Origin: Pseudomonadota bacterium
GTDB taxonomy: Bacteria; Pseudomonadota; Alphaproteobacteria; Sphingomonadales; Sphingomonadaceae
Assembly (NCBI GenBank): GCA_021847605.1
Contig: JAJZQN010000003.1
Coordinates: forward strand, 62,001 to 126,000
Reading direction: 5' to 3'
DNA: 64,000 nt
Shown here: positions 25,787-34,441 of the stretch, piece after piece
Numbering within the stretch: position 1 is the stretch's first letter
How the letters are laid out: each line of letters begins with the position of its first letter
Notes under the pieces: generated by a model
The model's input: the letters and a program-made list of their open reading frames with translations, nothing else
The model's database searches: none
What the model was told of the DNA's origin: nothing
Position numbers and translations under genes: made by a program

Positions 25787-26968
25787 ATGCGCCTGCCCGG
25801 TCCTTCCGAAGCCTATATGCTGTGCGATGATGCCCGTGCGCGCAATCCCGCGCCCGCGCGCCTTTATCGCGACCCTGTCGATACCATCACCGCCTATCGC
25901 ATGGCAGAGGTTCAGCCCGCGCTGGACCGGATCGCCGACGCGCGCGAAGCGGGCCTGCATGTCGCGGGCTATATCAGCTATGAGGCCGGTCTCGCGCTGG
26001 AGGGGCGGCTGGCGCCCATCGCCGACCGCCATGACGCCAATCGCGATGGGAATAATGCCGCGCCGCTCCTGTGGTTCGGTCTGTTCGAAGGGGTGCGGCG
26101 CATAGCGTCCGGTCAGCTTCCCTCGTTGCTGCCCCCTGCAACCGCCGCCAGCACCGGCCCGCTGCGCCCGTTGATCGACGAAGCTGCCCATCGTGCCGCG
26201 TTTCAGACGGTGCAGGACTATATCCGCGCCGGCGACATCTATCAGGTCAATCTGACCTTCCCGTGCGAGATCGATTTCACGGGCGATCCGCTGGCGCTCT
26301 ATGCCGCCGTGCGTCCCCGCGCGGCCGCTGGCTATGGCGGTATCATCCGCACCGGCAGCCAGACGATCATGTCCTTCTCGCCCGAACTCTTCTTTACGCA
26401 GGTGCGCGGCCAGCTGACCGCCCGGCCGATGAAGGGGACGGCGACCCGCTCTCCCGATCCGCAGCAGGATGCCGAACTCGCCCGCTGGCTGGCGTCGGAT
26501 ACAAAGCAGCGCGCCGAAAATCTGATGATCGTCGATCTGTTGCGCAACGACCTGTCGCGCGTGTCGCGCGCGGGCAGCGTGGTCGTGCCCGACCTGTTCC
26601 GGGTGGAAAGCTTCCCGACCGTGCATCAGCTTGTGTCGACCGTGCGCGCCCGCATCCTGCCCGGCCTGTCCCCGGTCGATGTGTTGCGCGTCCTCTTCCC
26701 GTGCGGGTCCATCACCGGCGCGCCAAAGGTGCGGGCGATGGAGATTATCGATGCGGTCGAACCTTTCCCGCGCGGCGTCTATACCGGCGCCATGGGATGG
26801 ATCGATCCGGAGGGGGACGCCGCGTTCAACGTTGCCATCCGCACCCTGTCGATCGAGGAAGGTAGCGCCACCGCCCGCCTCGGCCTGGGTTCCGGCATCG
26901 TCGCGGACTCCGATGCGCAGGCCGAATGGGCCGAATGTCTGGCCAAGGGCCGTTTTCTCACCTCCTGA
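25787..26968 (+). CDS. pabB: Aminodeoxychorismate synthase component I
   Basis: This 393 aa protein has the chorismate-binding C-terminal fold: 'GDIYQVNLTFPCEI', 'RPMKGTATRSPDPQQD', 'ENLMIVDLLRNDLSRV' and 'FPCGSITGAPKVRAMEII'. The short N-terminus (about 120 aa) is that of the compact alphaproteobacterial PabB rather than full-length TrpE. It makes 4-amino-4-deoxychorismate for folate, using ammonia from a PabA partner not present here. The lyase-type gene follows 4-40 nt downstream, so the two PABA steps are in one unit. In many relatives they are fused. Confidence 0.93.
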   Translation: MRLPGPSEAYMLCDDARARNPAPARLYRDPVDTITAYRMAEVQPALDRIADAREAGLHVAGYISYEAGLALEGRLAPIADRHDANRDGNNAAPLLWFGLFEGVRRIASGQLPSLLPPATAASTGPLRPLIDEAAHRAAFQTVQDYIRAGDIYQVNLTFPCEIDFTGDPLALYAAVRPRAAAGYGGIIRTGSQTIMSFSPELFFTQVRGQLTARPMKGTATRSPDPQQDAELARWLASDTKQRAENLMIVDLLRNDLSRVSRAGSVVVPDLFRVESFPTVHQLVSTVRARILPGLSPVDVLRVLFPCGSITGAPKVRAMEIIDAVEPFPRGVYTGAMGWIDPEGDAAFNVAIRTLSIEEGSATARLGLGSGIVADSDAQAEWAECLAKGRFLTS

Positions 26969-27008
26969 CAGCTTGACAGCGCCGCTGGCGCAGGCATGGA
27001 ATGACGTC

Positions 27009-27632
27009 ATGGCATTGGCTGACGGACGCTACGATCTTATTGAAACCATGGCCTTCGATCCGCTCGAAGGGATCAGGTTGCTGGAACTCCATCTCGCCCG
27101 GTTGAAAGCCAGCGCGGATGCGCTGGGTTTCGCCTTTGATCGGCATGCCGTGCGCAACGAACTTCAGGCCGCAACCTTCCGTCTGCGCGACCGCAGCCGC
27201 ATCCGCCTGCTCGTATCGCGACAGGCTTCCGTCGCTATTGAGGTGCGCGATCATGTCACCTGGCCACAGGCGATCGTGCCGGTCGCCGTCGTTCCCCGCA
27301 ATGCGTCCGCCGACGATCTGCGCCTGTGTCACAAGACCACGGACCGCAGCGTCTATGCCGATGCGCTGGCACGCGGCGGCACGTTCGAAGTGCTGATGAC
27401 CGATGCCGACGGCTATCTGACAGAGGGGTGCTTTTCCTCCATCTTCGTCGAACGGGGCGAGAAATTGCTCACGCCACCGGCGTCGCGCGGCCTGTTGCCG
27501 GGCATTTTGCGTCAGAGCCTGATTGAGATGGGCGAAGCGATCGAAACCGATCTGCGCGTCCATGATCTTGAAAAAGGGTTCTTTATCGGCAACGCCGCGC
27601 GCGGCATGGTCGCCGCCACCCTGTCGCGATAG
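27009..27632 (+). CDS. pabC: Aminodeoxychorismate lyase-type class IV aminotransferase
   Basis: This protein of about 207 aa matches the PLP fold-type IV family in the form usually fused to PabB: 'RYDLIETMAFDPLEGIRLLELHLARLKASA' (quoted in part), 'LCHKTTDRSVY' with the likely PLP Lys, and 'LTEGCFSSIFVE' with 'PPASRGLLPGILRQSL'. It would release pyruvate from aminodeoxychorismate to give p-aminobenzoate. The start is the ATG at 27009; a TTG at 26973, 4 nt after the pabB stop, is an alternative. The track shows a longer ORF overlapping pabB. The split of PabB and PabC is confirmed by a clear TGA between them. Confidence 0.88.
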   Translation: MALADGRYDLIETMAFDPLEGIRLLELHLARLKASADALGFAFDRHAVRNELQAATFRLRDRSRIRLLVSRQASVAIEVRDHVTWPQAIVPVAVVPRNASADDLRLCHKTTDRSVYADALARGGTFEVLMTDADGYLTEGCFSSIFVERGEKLLTPPASRGLLPGILRQSLIEMGEAIETDLRVHDLEKGFFIGNAARGMVAATLSR

Positions 27633-27753
27633 CCGCGCTTTCCTGCTCTAAAGCCAATCCCGCCCATCTGGCGGTTGCCCCTGCGTCCGTTGCGCTCTAA
27701 GGGGCGTCGCGTCCGCTAATCATGCGGGCCTAGGGGATTCATTGTATTTGGTC

Positions 27754-27797
27754 GCGATTTCGCAGGCAGCAGGCAATTTTGCCTGCTTCGAAATCGC
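27754..27797 (+). promoter_or_regulatory. Strong leader hairpin just before the aminotransferase RBS
   Basis: Outer arms GCGATTTCG / CGAAATCGC (9 bp) enclose inner arms GCAGGCAA / TTGCCTGC. The 3' arm ends 3 nt before GGAGAAAG, the ribosome binding site of the aminotransferase gene (ATG 27818). The left side also carries a direct repeat CAGGCAGCAGGCA, which allows two register choices for the inner stem. A regulatory or mRNA-stability role is inferred. Confidence 0.6.
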
Positions 27798-27817
27798 TCT
27801 GGAGAAAGATTATTACC

Positions 27818-29020
27818 ATGAGCCAGACTTCCGCAGCCCTCGGTCGCATCCAGCCTTCCGCCACGCTCGCCATGAGCGCCCGTGTGAATGCGCTCAAAGC
27901 CGAAGGCGTGGACGTTATTGGCCTTTCCGCCGGCGAACCGGATTTCGACACGCCGGATTTTGTGAAAGAGGCCGGCATTGCCGCCATTCGTAACAATCTG
28001 ACCCGCTACACCGATGTCGATGGTACTGCCGACGTGAAGGAAGCCGTCGCCTTCAAATTCAAGCGCGACAACGGCCTCATCTATAAGCGCAGCCAGATCA
28101 GCGTGAACTCGGGTGGCAAGCACACACTTTTCAACGCTTTGGTGGCCACTGTTGATGTTGGCGATGAAGTCATCATCCCGGCCCCTTACTGGGTCAGCTA
28201 TCCCGACATCGTGAACTTCGCCGGCGGCACGCCCGTCTTCATCGAAGGCCCGGCGTCGCAGGGGTATAAGATCACCGCGGCCCAGCTTGACGCCGCCATC
28301 ACCCCGCGCACCAAATGGGTCATGCTGAACTCGCCGTCCAACCCCTCGGGCGCGGCCTATTCGGCGGACGAGCTGAAGGCGCTGGCCGACGTGCTGCTGC
28401 GTCACCCCCATGTGCTGGTCATGACCGACGATATGTATGAGCATGTCTGGTACGCGCCCACGCCTTTCTCGACCATCGCGCAGGTCTGCCCGGAACTCTA
28501 TGACCGCACCCTGACGGTCAACGGCTGTTCCAAGGCTTTCTCGATGACCGGCTGGCGCATCGGATTCGCTGGCGGCCCTGAATGGATCATCAAGGCGATG
28601 GGCAAGCTCCAGTCGCAATCGACCAGCAATCCCTCCTCGATCAGCCAGGCGGCCGCCGTCGCCGCGCTCACCGGGCCGCAGGATTTCCTCGAAGACCGCA
28701 ACGCCGTGTTCAAAAAGCGTCGCGACATGGTCGTCGCCATGCTGAACGACGCGCCGGGCCTCGACTGCCCGACGCCCGAAGGCGCCTTCTACGTCTATCC
28801 CGACGCCAGCGGCCTGATCGGCAAGACCACGCCCAAAGGTGCGCTGATCGACAGCGACGAAGCGCTGATCGGCTATTTCCTGGACGAGGCGAAGGTCGCC
28901 GCCGTTCATGGCGCTGCCTTCGGCCTCTCGCCCGCCTTCCGCATCAGCTATGCGACGTCGGACGAGGTTCTGAAAAAGGCCTGCACCCGTATTCAGGAAG
29001 CCTGCGCCGCGCTGAAGTAA
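27818..29020 (+). CDS. aatA: Aspartate (aromatic) aminotransferase, class I
   Basis: This 400 aa fold-type I PLP enzyme has the Ib-subgroup aspartate aminotransferase landmarks 'GLSAGEPDFDTPDFVK', 'PYWVSYPD', 'MLNSPSNPSGAAY' and the Schiff-base Lys239 in 'NGCSKAFSMTGWRIGF'. It transfers the amino group between aspartate and 2-oxoglutarate and probably serves prephenate or aromatic substrates too. The start at 27818 has GGAGAAAG before it; the longer track start (27779) lies inside the leader hairpin. A GC-rich hairpin follows the stop. Confidence 0.92.
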   Translation: MSQTSAALGRIQPSATLAMSARVNALKAEGVDVIGLSAGEPDFDTPDFVKEAGIAAIRNNLTRYTDVDGTADVKEAVAFKFKRDNGLIYKRSQISVNSGGKHTLFNALVATVDVGDEVIIPAPYWVSYPDIVNFAGGTPVFIEGPASQGYKITAAQLDAAITPRTKWVMLNSPSNPSGAAYSADELKALADVLLRHPHVLVMTDDMYEHVWYAPTPFSTIAQVCPELYDRTLTVNGCSKAFSMTGWRIGFAGGPEWIIKAMGKLQSQSTSNPSSISQAAAVAALTGPQDFLEDRNAVFKKRRDMVVAMLNDAPGLDCPTPEGAFYVYPDASGLIGKTTPKGALIDSDEALIGYFLDEAKVAAVHGAAFGLSPAFRISYATSDEVLKKACTRIQEACAALK

Positions 29021-29363
29021 GCGACTTCGTGCGGGGGAGGGGCATCATCCTCTTTCCCGCAACGCAACAGGACTGGAACAGGCTTGGGGCCGGGTCATTC
29101 CCGGCCCTAAACGTAAATATTTTCCGCAATCGTCACAAAAAAGAAACGGTCCTTTTCGCGCTGCGGCGTCTTGCGAAAGACGACGGGCGCGCTATATGCC
29201 CGTTGCGTAGTGAAACCTATAAAGCCCGCATGGCTTTGGTCGTTCTCTTCGATGCACTGATCGAAATCCATTCCCGGATCTCGAACGGTTCATACAGGAG
29301 CAAGGCGTCATCATGCAGGGCATCGGCCAGTACAGGCCGCAGAAGGACTTAAAGAAGGGCGTT
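29021..29363. other. Gap with terminator-like hairpin; no gene seen
   Basis: The stretch begins with the hairpin at 29087-29107 and then becomes AT-richer (CGTAAATATTTTCCGC, CACAAAAAAGAAACGG), which may hold the promoter of the small membrane ORF and msrA. A track ORF running through here (28582-29352) is out of frame with the aminotransferase and has no recognisable content. Confidence 0.5.
29087..29107 (+). terminator. Hairpin downstream of the aminotransferase gene
   Basis: GGGCCGGG, loop TCATT, CCCGGCCC: a perfect 8 bp stem 66 nt past the stop, followed by a moderately AT-rich stretch (TAAACGTAAATATTTT) rather than a clean T-run. Confidence 0.55.
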
Positions 29364-29525
29364 ATGGCCATGAAGGCGTTTTTGAAATCCGATCTGTTCC
29401 TCCGCTTTCTGGGCGGATTTGCGATTGGCGCCGTGGCGATGATCGCTTTCCATCAGGAAGAGGCGCCCACGCTGGCGCCGCCTGCCATCGCGTCGACCGC
29501 GACTCATGGCCCGGCTTCGCTCTGA
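29364..29525 (+). CDS. Small single-pass membrane protein upstream of msrA
   Basis: This 53 aa ORF begins MAMKAFLKSDLFLRFLGGFAIGAVAMIAF, giving one hydrophobic segment (about 11-28) after a basic start, then a Pro/Ala-rich periplasmic tail. An AAGAAGG lies 7-13 nt before the ATG at 29364. Its last 20 nt overlap the start of msrA in another frame, so translation of the two may be coupled. I do not recognise a family. The track start at 29313 is probably too early. Confidence 0.55.
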   Translation: MAMKAFLKSDLFLRFLGGFAIGAVAMIAFHQEEAPTLAPPAIASTATHGPASL

Positions 29526-30183
29526 ACGCCTGATTCCCTTGTTTCTGGCGGCCTTGGCCGCCGCTTCTCCTGCACATTCTGAACCCGCGCTGCTGGCGCC
29601 CGCGCCGCTGATCGACGCGGCGCCCACCCGCAAGCTGGAAACCGGTGTCTTTGCCGGCGGCTGCTATTGGGGTGTCGAGGGCGTGTTCTCCCATGTGCAG
29701 GGCGTTCACCTCGTCAAATCGGGCTTCGCCGGTGGACCGCGCAACCGCCGCGTCGATTATGAGCAGGTCAGCATGGGCGACACCGGCTTTGCCGAGTCGG
29801 TCCGCGTCACCTATGATCCCAAAGTCGTCAGCTACGGCACGCTGCTGCGCATCTTCTTTTCGGTCGTCGCCGATCCGACCACCCTCAATTATCAGATGCC
29901 TGACCATGGCACCCAATATCGCAGCGCGCTCTTTCCCCTGAACGCGGAGCAGGACAAGGCGGCCCGTGCTTATCTGGACCAGATGGGAAAATCGGGCCTG
30001 TGGAAAGCGCCGATCGTCACCCGCGTCGAACGCTTCACCGGCTTTCAGGATGCCGCCCCGGACCATCAGGACTTCATGGTCCGCAACCCGCGCCACCCCT
30101 ATATTCAGCGCTGGGACGTCGCCAAAGTCAAAGCGTTGAAGGCGATCTTTCCTAGCCTCTACAAGGACAAGCCCTCCGCCTGA
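29506..30183 (+). CDS. msrA: Peptide-methionine (S)-S-oxide reductase, exported form
   Basis: This 225 aa protein has the MsrA active site 'FAGGCYWGVEGVF' (catalytic Cys53) and conserved 'GFAGG', 'YDPKVVSYGTLLRIFF' and 'PDHGTQYRS'. Unlike the cytoplasmic enzyme, it starts with a hydrophobic signal sequence (about residues 8-25, PLFLAALAAASPAHSE), so it probably repairs methionine sulfoxide in periplasmic proteins. The catalytic core needs resolving cysteines or an external reductant; I see only the one Cys, so recycling must use a partner. Overlaps the small membrane ORF. Confidence 0.9.
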   Translation: MARLRSERLIPLFLAALAAASPAHSEPALLAPAPLIDAAPTRKLETGVFAGGCYWGVEGVFSHVQGVHLVKSGFAGGPRNRRVDYEQVSMGDTGFAESVRVTYDPKVVSYGTLLRIFFSVVADPTTLNYQMPDHGTQYRSALFPLNAEQDKAARAYLDQMGKSGLWKAPIVTRVERFTGFQDAAPDHQDFMVRNPRHPYIQRWDVAKVKALKAIFPSLYKDKPSA

Positions 30184-30197
30184 CAGGAGCATCTATA

Positions 30198-30316
30198 CTC
30201 CTCCCCTGTAAGAGGAGGGGGACCGCCGAAGGCGGTGGAGGGGTATCCTGCCATCGATAGCGGGACACCCCTCCGTCAGGCGCCATGCGCCTGCCACCTC
30301 CCCTTACAGGGGAGGG
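30198..30316. repeat. C-rich palindromic intergenic repeat (CTCCCCTGTAAG type)
   Basis: The left end CTCCCCTGTAAGAGGAGG pairs with the right end CCTCCCCTTACAGGGGAG (one mismatch). Within it are ACCGCC-GAA-GGCGGT, GGAGGGGT / ACCCCTCC and CAGGCGC-CAT-GCGCCTG. The unit therefore folds into a multi-branched structure. It fills the gap between the convergent msrA and CocE-like genes. Confidence 0.8.
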
Positions 30317-30380
30317 TTATCGACCAGCGCGCAAACTGGACTGGCGGCGATATTGCTGAATCCGATTGCCGGTTCTGCCT

Positions 30381-32282
30381 TCAATCCCCCGCGATCGGCA
30401 ACCATACCGCGCTGGCCGCGTCGCCGCCGCGCTGGATCGTCTCTGTCGCCTTCACATAGTCGCCGGGCTTGGCGTCCATGATCGACGGCACCCAGCTTTG
30501 CGGGTTGCGGTCATAGAGCGGGAACAGGCTCGACTGCACCTGCACCATGATCTTGTGTCCGGGCAGGAAGACATGATTCACTTCAGGCAATTGCCACTGG
30601 AAGCTATAGGTCTTGCCCGGCTCCAGCGGCGCGGGCGTCGCAAAGCCATGGACATAGCGCCCCCGGTAAATCTCGATGCCGATGCCCAGCTGATACCCCG
30701 CCATCGTCGGATCGGCCGAATTTTCCTGCGGATAGACGTCGATCAGCTTCACGACGAAATCGCTGTCCTGCCCCGTCGTCGCGGCGCGCAGGTCCATTTT
30801 GGGCGCACCCTTGATATGCACCGGCTTGTCCAGCGTCCCGGTGGAATAGCTCAGCACATCGGGCCGCCCGTCGACGAAGCGCTGATCGTGGACCAGCCAT
30901 GTGCGCCATTCCTCGCCCTGCATATGGATGGGGCGGGGCAGCATCGGCACGGGCTTGGCCGGGTCCGACACATAGCTGTCGCTGCCCGCCTGCGGCTTGG
31001 TCCAGCTCAGGCCGAAATTCTCACCCAGATAGAGCGGCGTATAGGTACCGGCCGGCCATTGTTTCGACACCTCCCACTGGTTGATGCCGCTGGCATAGGT
31101 CAGCACCGGCGGGGTGTCGCAAGCGGGCGCCTGCGTCTTCAAATGGCAATCGAGGAAAGGCTTCATGTACCGCATGCGGAATTGCAGGCCGGTGTCGCCC
31201 TCCCATTTCAGCGGTCCCAGTTCGCGCGCCTCATAATTGACCTGGCTGTGCCGCCACGGCCCGATGGCCAGCGTCAACATGTCATTATTCTTGTCCTGCC
31301 CCTCCAGCGCGCGATAGACGGCCGGCGCGCCATAGCTGTCCTCCTGATCCCACTGGCCCACCACCAGCATCGTCGGCACGGTCAGCGTGCGCGCCGCCAG
31401 CAGCTTGTCCACTGCCTGACCCTGCCACCATGCGTCATAGCTCGGATGTTCCAGCACCTTGCGCACCACGGGCAGGTCGGTGAGGCCATAGGCCCGCGCA
31501 TAATCGCCCGCCGATCCCGCCGCCAGATAGGCGCTATATTCATCACCCGTCCCCTTCGGCACGGCGCCGCCGCCCTTCTTCACCGTCTGGCCCAGATCAT
31601 AATCGAATCCGAATGTGCGGAACGCGCCGTTATGGAACCAGTCGTCGCCCATCCATCCATCAACCATCGGGCTTTGCGGCACGGCGGCCTTGAGCGCAGG
31701 ATGCGGGTCGATCAGCGCCATCAGCGATGTGAAGCCAAGGTAGGAGGAACCGGTGATCCCGACCTTCCCATTGCTTTCCTTCACATTCTTCACCAGCCAG
31801 TCGATCGTGTCATAGGCGTCGGTGGCGTGATCGACCTTCGTCTTGTTGAGCGGCCCGCGCAGCGGCCGGTTCATCACATAGTCGCCTTCCGATCCGTCCA
31901 GGCCGCGCACGTCCTGATAGACGCGGATATAGCCGTCATTGACGAACGGCGCGTCCATCACCGGCAGGATTTCCTCGATCTTCTGGCTGCGGTTGCGGCT
32001 GGTCGCCTTGTCCGCATTATAGGGAGTGCGGCTCAGCAGGATCGGCGCATCCTTCACGCCCTTGCGAAACACGATGACGGTATAGAGCTTGGTCCCGTCG
32101 CGCATCGGCACCATCACCACCCGCCGCACATAGTCCGCCTGCGGCCGCACCCAGTCATAGGATTTCACCTGCTCATTCATCATCGTGTCGGTCTGCGCCA
32201 CGATGGGGGAGGCGGTCAGGCTGAGGGTGGCGGCAAGGGCGAAAGCGGTGCGCGAAGCGGCGCGAGCGGGCAGGTTTCTCAT
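30381..32282 (-). CDS. Exported CocE/NonD hydrolase, alpha-amino acid ester hydrolase-like
   Basis: This 633 aa protein has a signal peptide (about 1-30, ...SPIVAQ). The alpha/beta hydrolase nucleophile motif is GxSYxG at 'GITGSSYLGF' (Ser180), and the following 'MVDGWMGDDWFHNGAFR' is the hallmark of alpha-amino acid ester hydrolases, relatives of cocaine esterase CocE. The C-terminal 250 residues form a jelly-roll. Such enzymes hydrolyse or transfer acyl groups with an alpha-amino group, including beta-lactam side chains, but family members also act on peptides and esters; the substrate here is open. Periplasmic by prediction. It stands alone on the strand. Confidence 0.85.
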   Translation of the reverse strand: MRNLPARAASRTAFALAATLSLTASPIVAQTDTMMNEQVKSYDWVRPQADYVRRVVMVPMRDGTKLYTVIVFRKGVKDAPILLSRTPYNADKATSRNRSQKIEEILPVMDAPFVNDGYIRVYQDVRGLDGSEGDYVMNRPLRGPLNKTKVDHATDAYDTIDWLVKNVKESNGKVGITGSSYLGFTSLMALIDPHPALKAAVPQSPMVDGWMGDDWFHNGAFRTFGFDYDLGQTVKKGGGAVPKGTGDEYSAYLAAGSAGDYARAYGLTDLPVVRKVLEHPSYDAWWQGQAVDKLLAARTLTVPTMLVVGQWDQEDSYGAPAVYRALEGQDKNNDMLTLAIGPWRHSQVNYEARELGPLKWEGDTGLQFRMRYMKPFLDCHLKTQAPACDTPPVLTYASGINQWEVSKQWPAGTYTPLYLGENFGLSWTKPQAGSDSYVSDPAKPVPMLPRPIHMQGEEWRTWLVHDQRFVDGRPDVLSYSTGTLDKPVHIKGAPKMDLRAATTGQDSDFVVKLIDVYPQENSADPTMAGYQLGIGIEIYRGRYVHGFATPAPLEPGKTYSFQWQLPEVNHVFLPGHKIMVQVQSSLFPLYDRNPQSWVPSIMDAKPGDYVKATETIQRGGDAASAVWLPIAGD

Positions 32283-32484
32283 ATGCCATGGGTGCGCCGC
32301 GCGCAGGGCGTGGTCAAGCCGGATTGCAGAGGGGTGAGAGAGCTATTGAGGAGATGGCAGGATGGAAGAGGTTGCCTGCTTGCCTTCCAACAATTCCCTT
32401 CCATAACATATGGTCGAAACCGCATATTGTATCGCGTCGTCCGCCCGTTTAGCCTGACCATCCCGGTCGCCGGTCAGGATATGA

Positions 32485-33333
32485 ATGATGCTGTTGCTTG
32501 CTTTGCTGTTGCAGACCGCATCCACCCAGTCTCCACCGGCCCAATCCCCACCACCGCCTCCACCGCTGCATGGCGGTCCGCAACAGATGGTCTGCCCGGT
32601 AGGCGGTGAACATTTTTCGGCATGGCAACCGACCATGTACAGCACCTATGGCGAACGTCCCGATGGCAAGCCCTACAGCTATCTGCCGCTGCCTTTCCCC
32701 GTGCCGGAATGCCCGACCAACAAATTGCTGCTGTTCGACACTTTCTCCGCAGAGGAGGTGACGGCCCTGACCGGCATCATCGCCACCCCCGATTATCTGC
32801 GCCTGATCGATACGGACACGACCTATTATCGCGCCTACTGGCTGGCGACCCGATTGGGGCGTCCAAAGTCGCAAAGCCTTGGCCTGCTCCTGTCCGCCAT
32901 CTGGCAAGTGTCGCCCGGTGCCATGACTCCACCGTCCACCACGAACACGGACGCGCAACTCCGGCGCTATCAGGCCTTGTTCGTCGGCGAAGTGCAAAAG
33001 CTCGCCGCGACAAGCGATCTGAAGGATCGGACATGGCTGCTGGCTCGCGCCGCCAATGCGGCGCGGCAGATGGGGCGGTTTCGTGAAGCACAGCAGTTGC
33101 TCGACCGGGCGGAACAATCGCTCGCTGGTGTTTCTGACAAACGGGGATGGGATGGCTATGTCGCAAAGCTGCGCATCGTCATTGCGCGCCGGGACGTGAA
33201 TGTCGAACCGCTCGACATGATCCCTGAACAGGCGATCGCGCCCGCCTGCACCCGGCGCGACCACCCGAACGCCTTTGACAGGGGCATATGTTCGCGGCCC
33301 GCCATTGCCGCCCAAATCGCGAAAATGCGGTAA
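32485..33333 (+). CDS. Exported hypothetical protein with proline-rich N-terminus
   Basis: This 282 aa protein begins MMLLLALLLQTASTQSPPAQSPPPPPPLHGG, a short hydrophobic signal then a proline run. The central part has 'CPVGGEHFSAWQPTMYSTYGERPDG' (quoted in part) and two to three helical, TPR-like stretches ('LLARAANAARQMGRFREAQQLLDRAEQSL', in part). Six Cys are visible across the mature chain. No catalytic motif is evident. I recognise it only as the kind of hypothetical protein common in sphingomonads. Divergent from the CocE-like gene and convergent with a hydrolase. Confidence 0.6.
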   Translation: MMLLLALLLQTASTQSPPAQSPPPPPPLHGGPQQMVCPVGGEHFSAWQPTMYSTYGERPDGKPYSYLPLPFPVPECPTNKLLLFDTFSAEEVTALTGIIATPDYLRLIDTDTTYYRAYWLATRLGRPKSQSLGLLLSAIWQVSPGAMTPPSTTNTDAQLRRYQALFVGEVQKLAATSDLKDRTWLLARAANAARQMGRFREAQQLLDRAEQSLAGVSDKRGWDGYVAKLRIVIARRDVNVEPLDMIPEQAIAPACTRRDHPNAFDRGICSRPAIAAQIAKMR

Positions 33334-33375
33334 CGGGGCGAGCGCGATATATGTCCAGCGCCCATCACGCCATCG

Positions 33376-34332
33376 TCATTTCGCCTCTTTTACATAATGG
33401 GCAATGGCAGGCACGATCTCCGGCGTCAGCGGCAGGGCAGGGTCGGCATAGGTTGCGACATTTGCCATGCGATCATCGGATGTGACCAGTTTCAGGACAT
33501 GATTGCTGTTTGGCAGGATGGTCAATGTGGCATCCGGGCTGGCTTGCTTCAGCCGTTCGGCATCTGCGGTCCCGACCTGAATATCCTTGTCGCCCTGTAC
33601 TATCAGTACATGGCCCTTATACGCGCCGATCAGTTTCGCCGGATCGATGGCCATTTCGCTGATCAGGAAATCCTGAACATTGGGCCGGAACAGCCGCGCC
33701 AGCGCGGGGTGAAGCGTGCCGGCATCGACATGCTTCCCCGCTTCCAGTGAAGAAATGGCGCTATCGGCCTGATCCAGAAACGGGGCGTTGGCGGGGTTCG
33801 CCTTCAACTGTTCGCGCAGCACGGTGCCAAGCGGACGGCCCGGCGTCGATACAAGGATCAGGCCGCATATGCCCTGACCGCTCTGAGCGGCCCTCAGGGC
33901 CACCAGACCGCCCTCGCTATGTCCCAGCACCCATATGCATCGGGCGTTTGTTTGCCGCCTTATCGTCTCCACCCATCCATGAACGTCGGTCGCATAGTCA
34001 TCGATCGTAACGGCATTGGCGTCGGGTACGGCCGCGGCGCTGGCAAACATGCCGCGCTTGTCGATACGAACCGACGCAATCCCTTGGGCGGCCAGCCCTT
34101 CCGCCAGCAATTTCAGCGATGCCGCCTTGACGCCCAGCGGGTTGTTGCCGTCCCTGTCGGTGGGACCGGAACCGGGGATCATCAACAGGACGGGGGCATC
34201 CGATCCGGCCGGTGACAGCATCGTGCCTTTCAAGGGGCCATTGGGACCGGGGGTTTCGACATAGGTTTCCCGTGGGGCGGGGGACGCCGCAGTCAACATG
34301 GTCGCACCTATCAGCGAAGCGATCATCCGCAT
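33376..34332 (-). CDS. Exported alpha/beta hydrolase (esterase/lipase-like)
   Basis: This 318 aa protein has a signal peptide (MRMIASLIGATMLTAASPA). The alpha/beta fold shows 'MIPGSGPTDRDGNNP' (oxyanion HGxxG-like loop), the nucleophile elbow 'LGHSEGGLVALRAA' (Ser139), an acid loop at 'VQGDKDIQV' and the His in 'NSNHVLK'. This combination is the BAAT/S9-like 'alpha/beta hydrolase of unknown function' type common in the periplasm of proteobacteria. The substrate is unknown. A DUF2807 gene lies upstream on the same strand, 109 nt away. Confidence 0.82.
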   Translation of the reverse strand: MRMIASLIGATMLTAASPAPRETYVETPGPNGPLKGTMLSPAGSDAPVLLMIPGSGPTDRDGNNPLGVKAASLKLLAEGLAAQGIASVRIDKRGMFASAAAVPDANAVTIDDYATDVHGWVETIRRQTNARCIWVLGHSEGGLVALRAAQSGQGICGLILVSTPGRPLGTVLREQLKANPANAPFLDQADSAISSLEAGKHVDAGTLHPALARLFRPNVQDFLISEMAIDPAKLIGAYKGHVLIVQGDKDIQVGTADAERLKQASPDATLTILPNSNHVLKLVTSDDRMANVATYADPALPLTPEIVPAIAHYVKEAK

Positions 34333-34441
34333 TTCTATCCATTCCTCCGATGATGAATCCTGCGCGCTCCTCCTCGGGACTCTATGCCAATGACGGCGGG
34401 CATCAATCGGTAATCATGACAGGAATTGCAGGCCGCGACCT

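Noticed and set aside
30366-32609. 747 aa plus-strand ORF
   Set aside because: Antisense to the CocE-like gene and its promoter region; no recognisable motifs.
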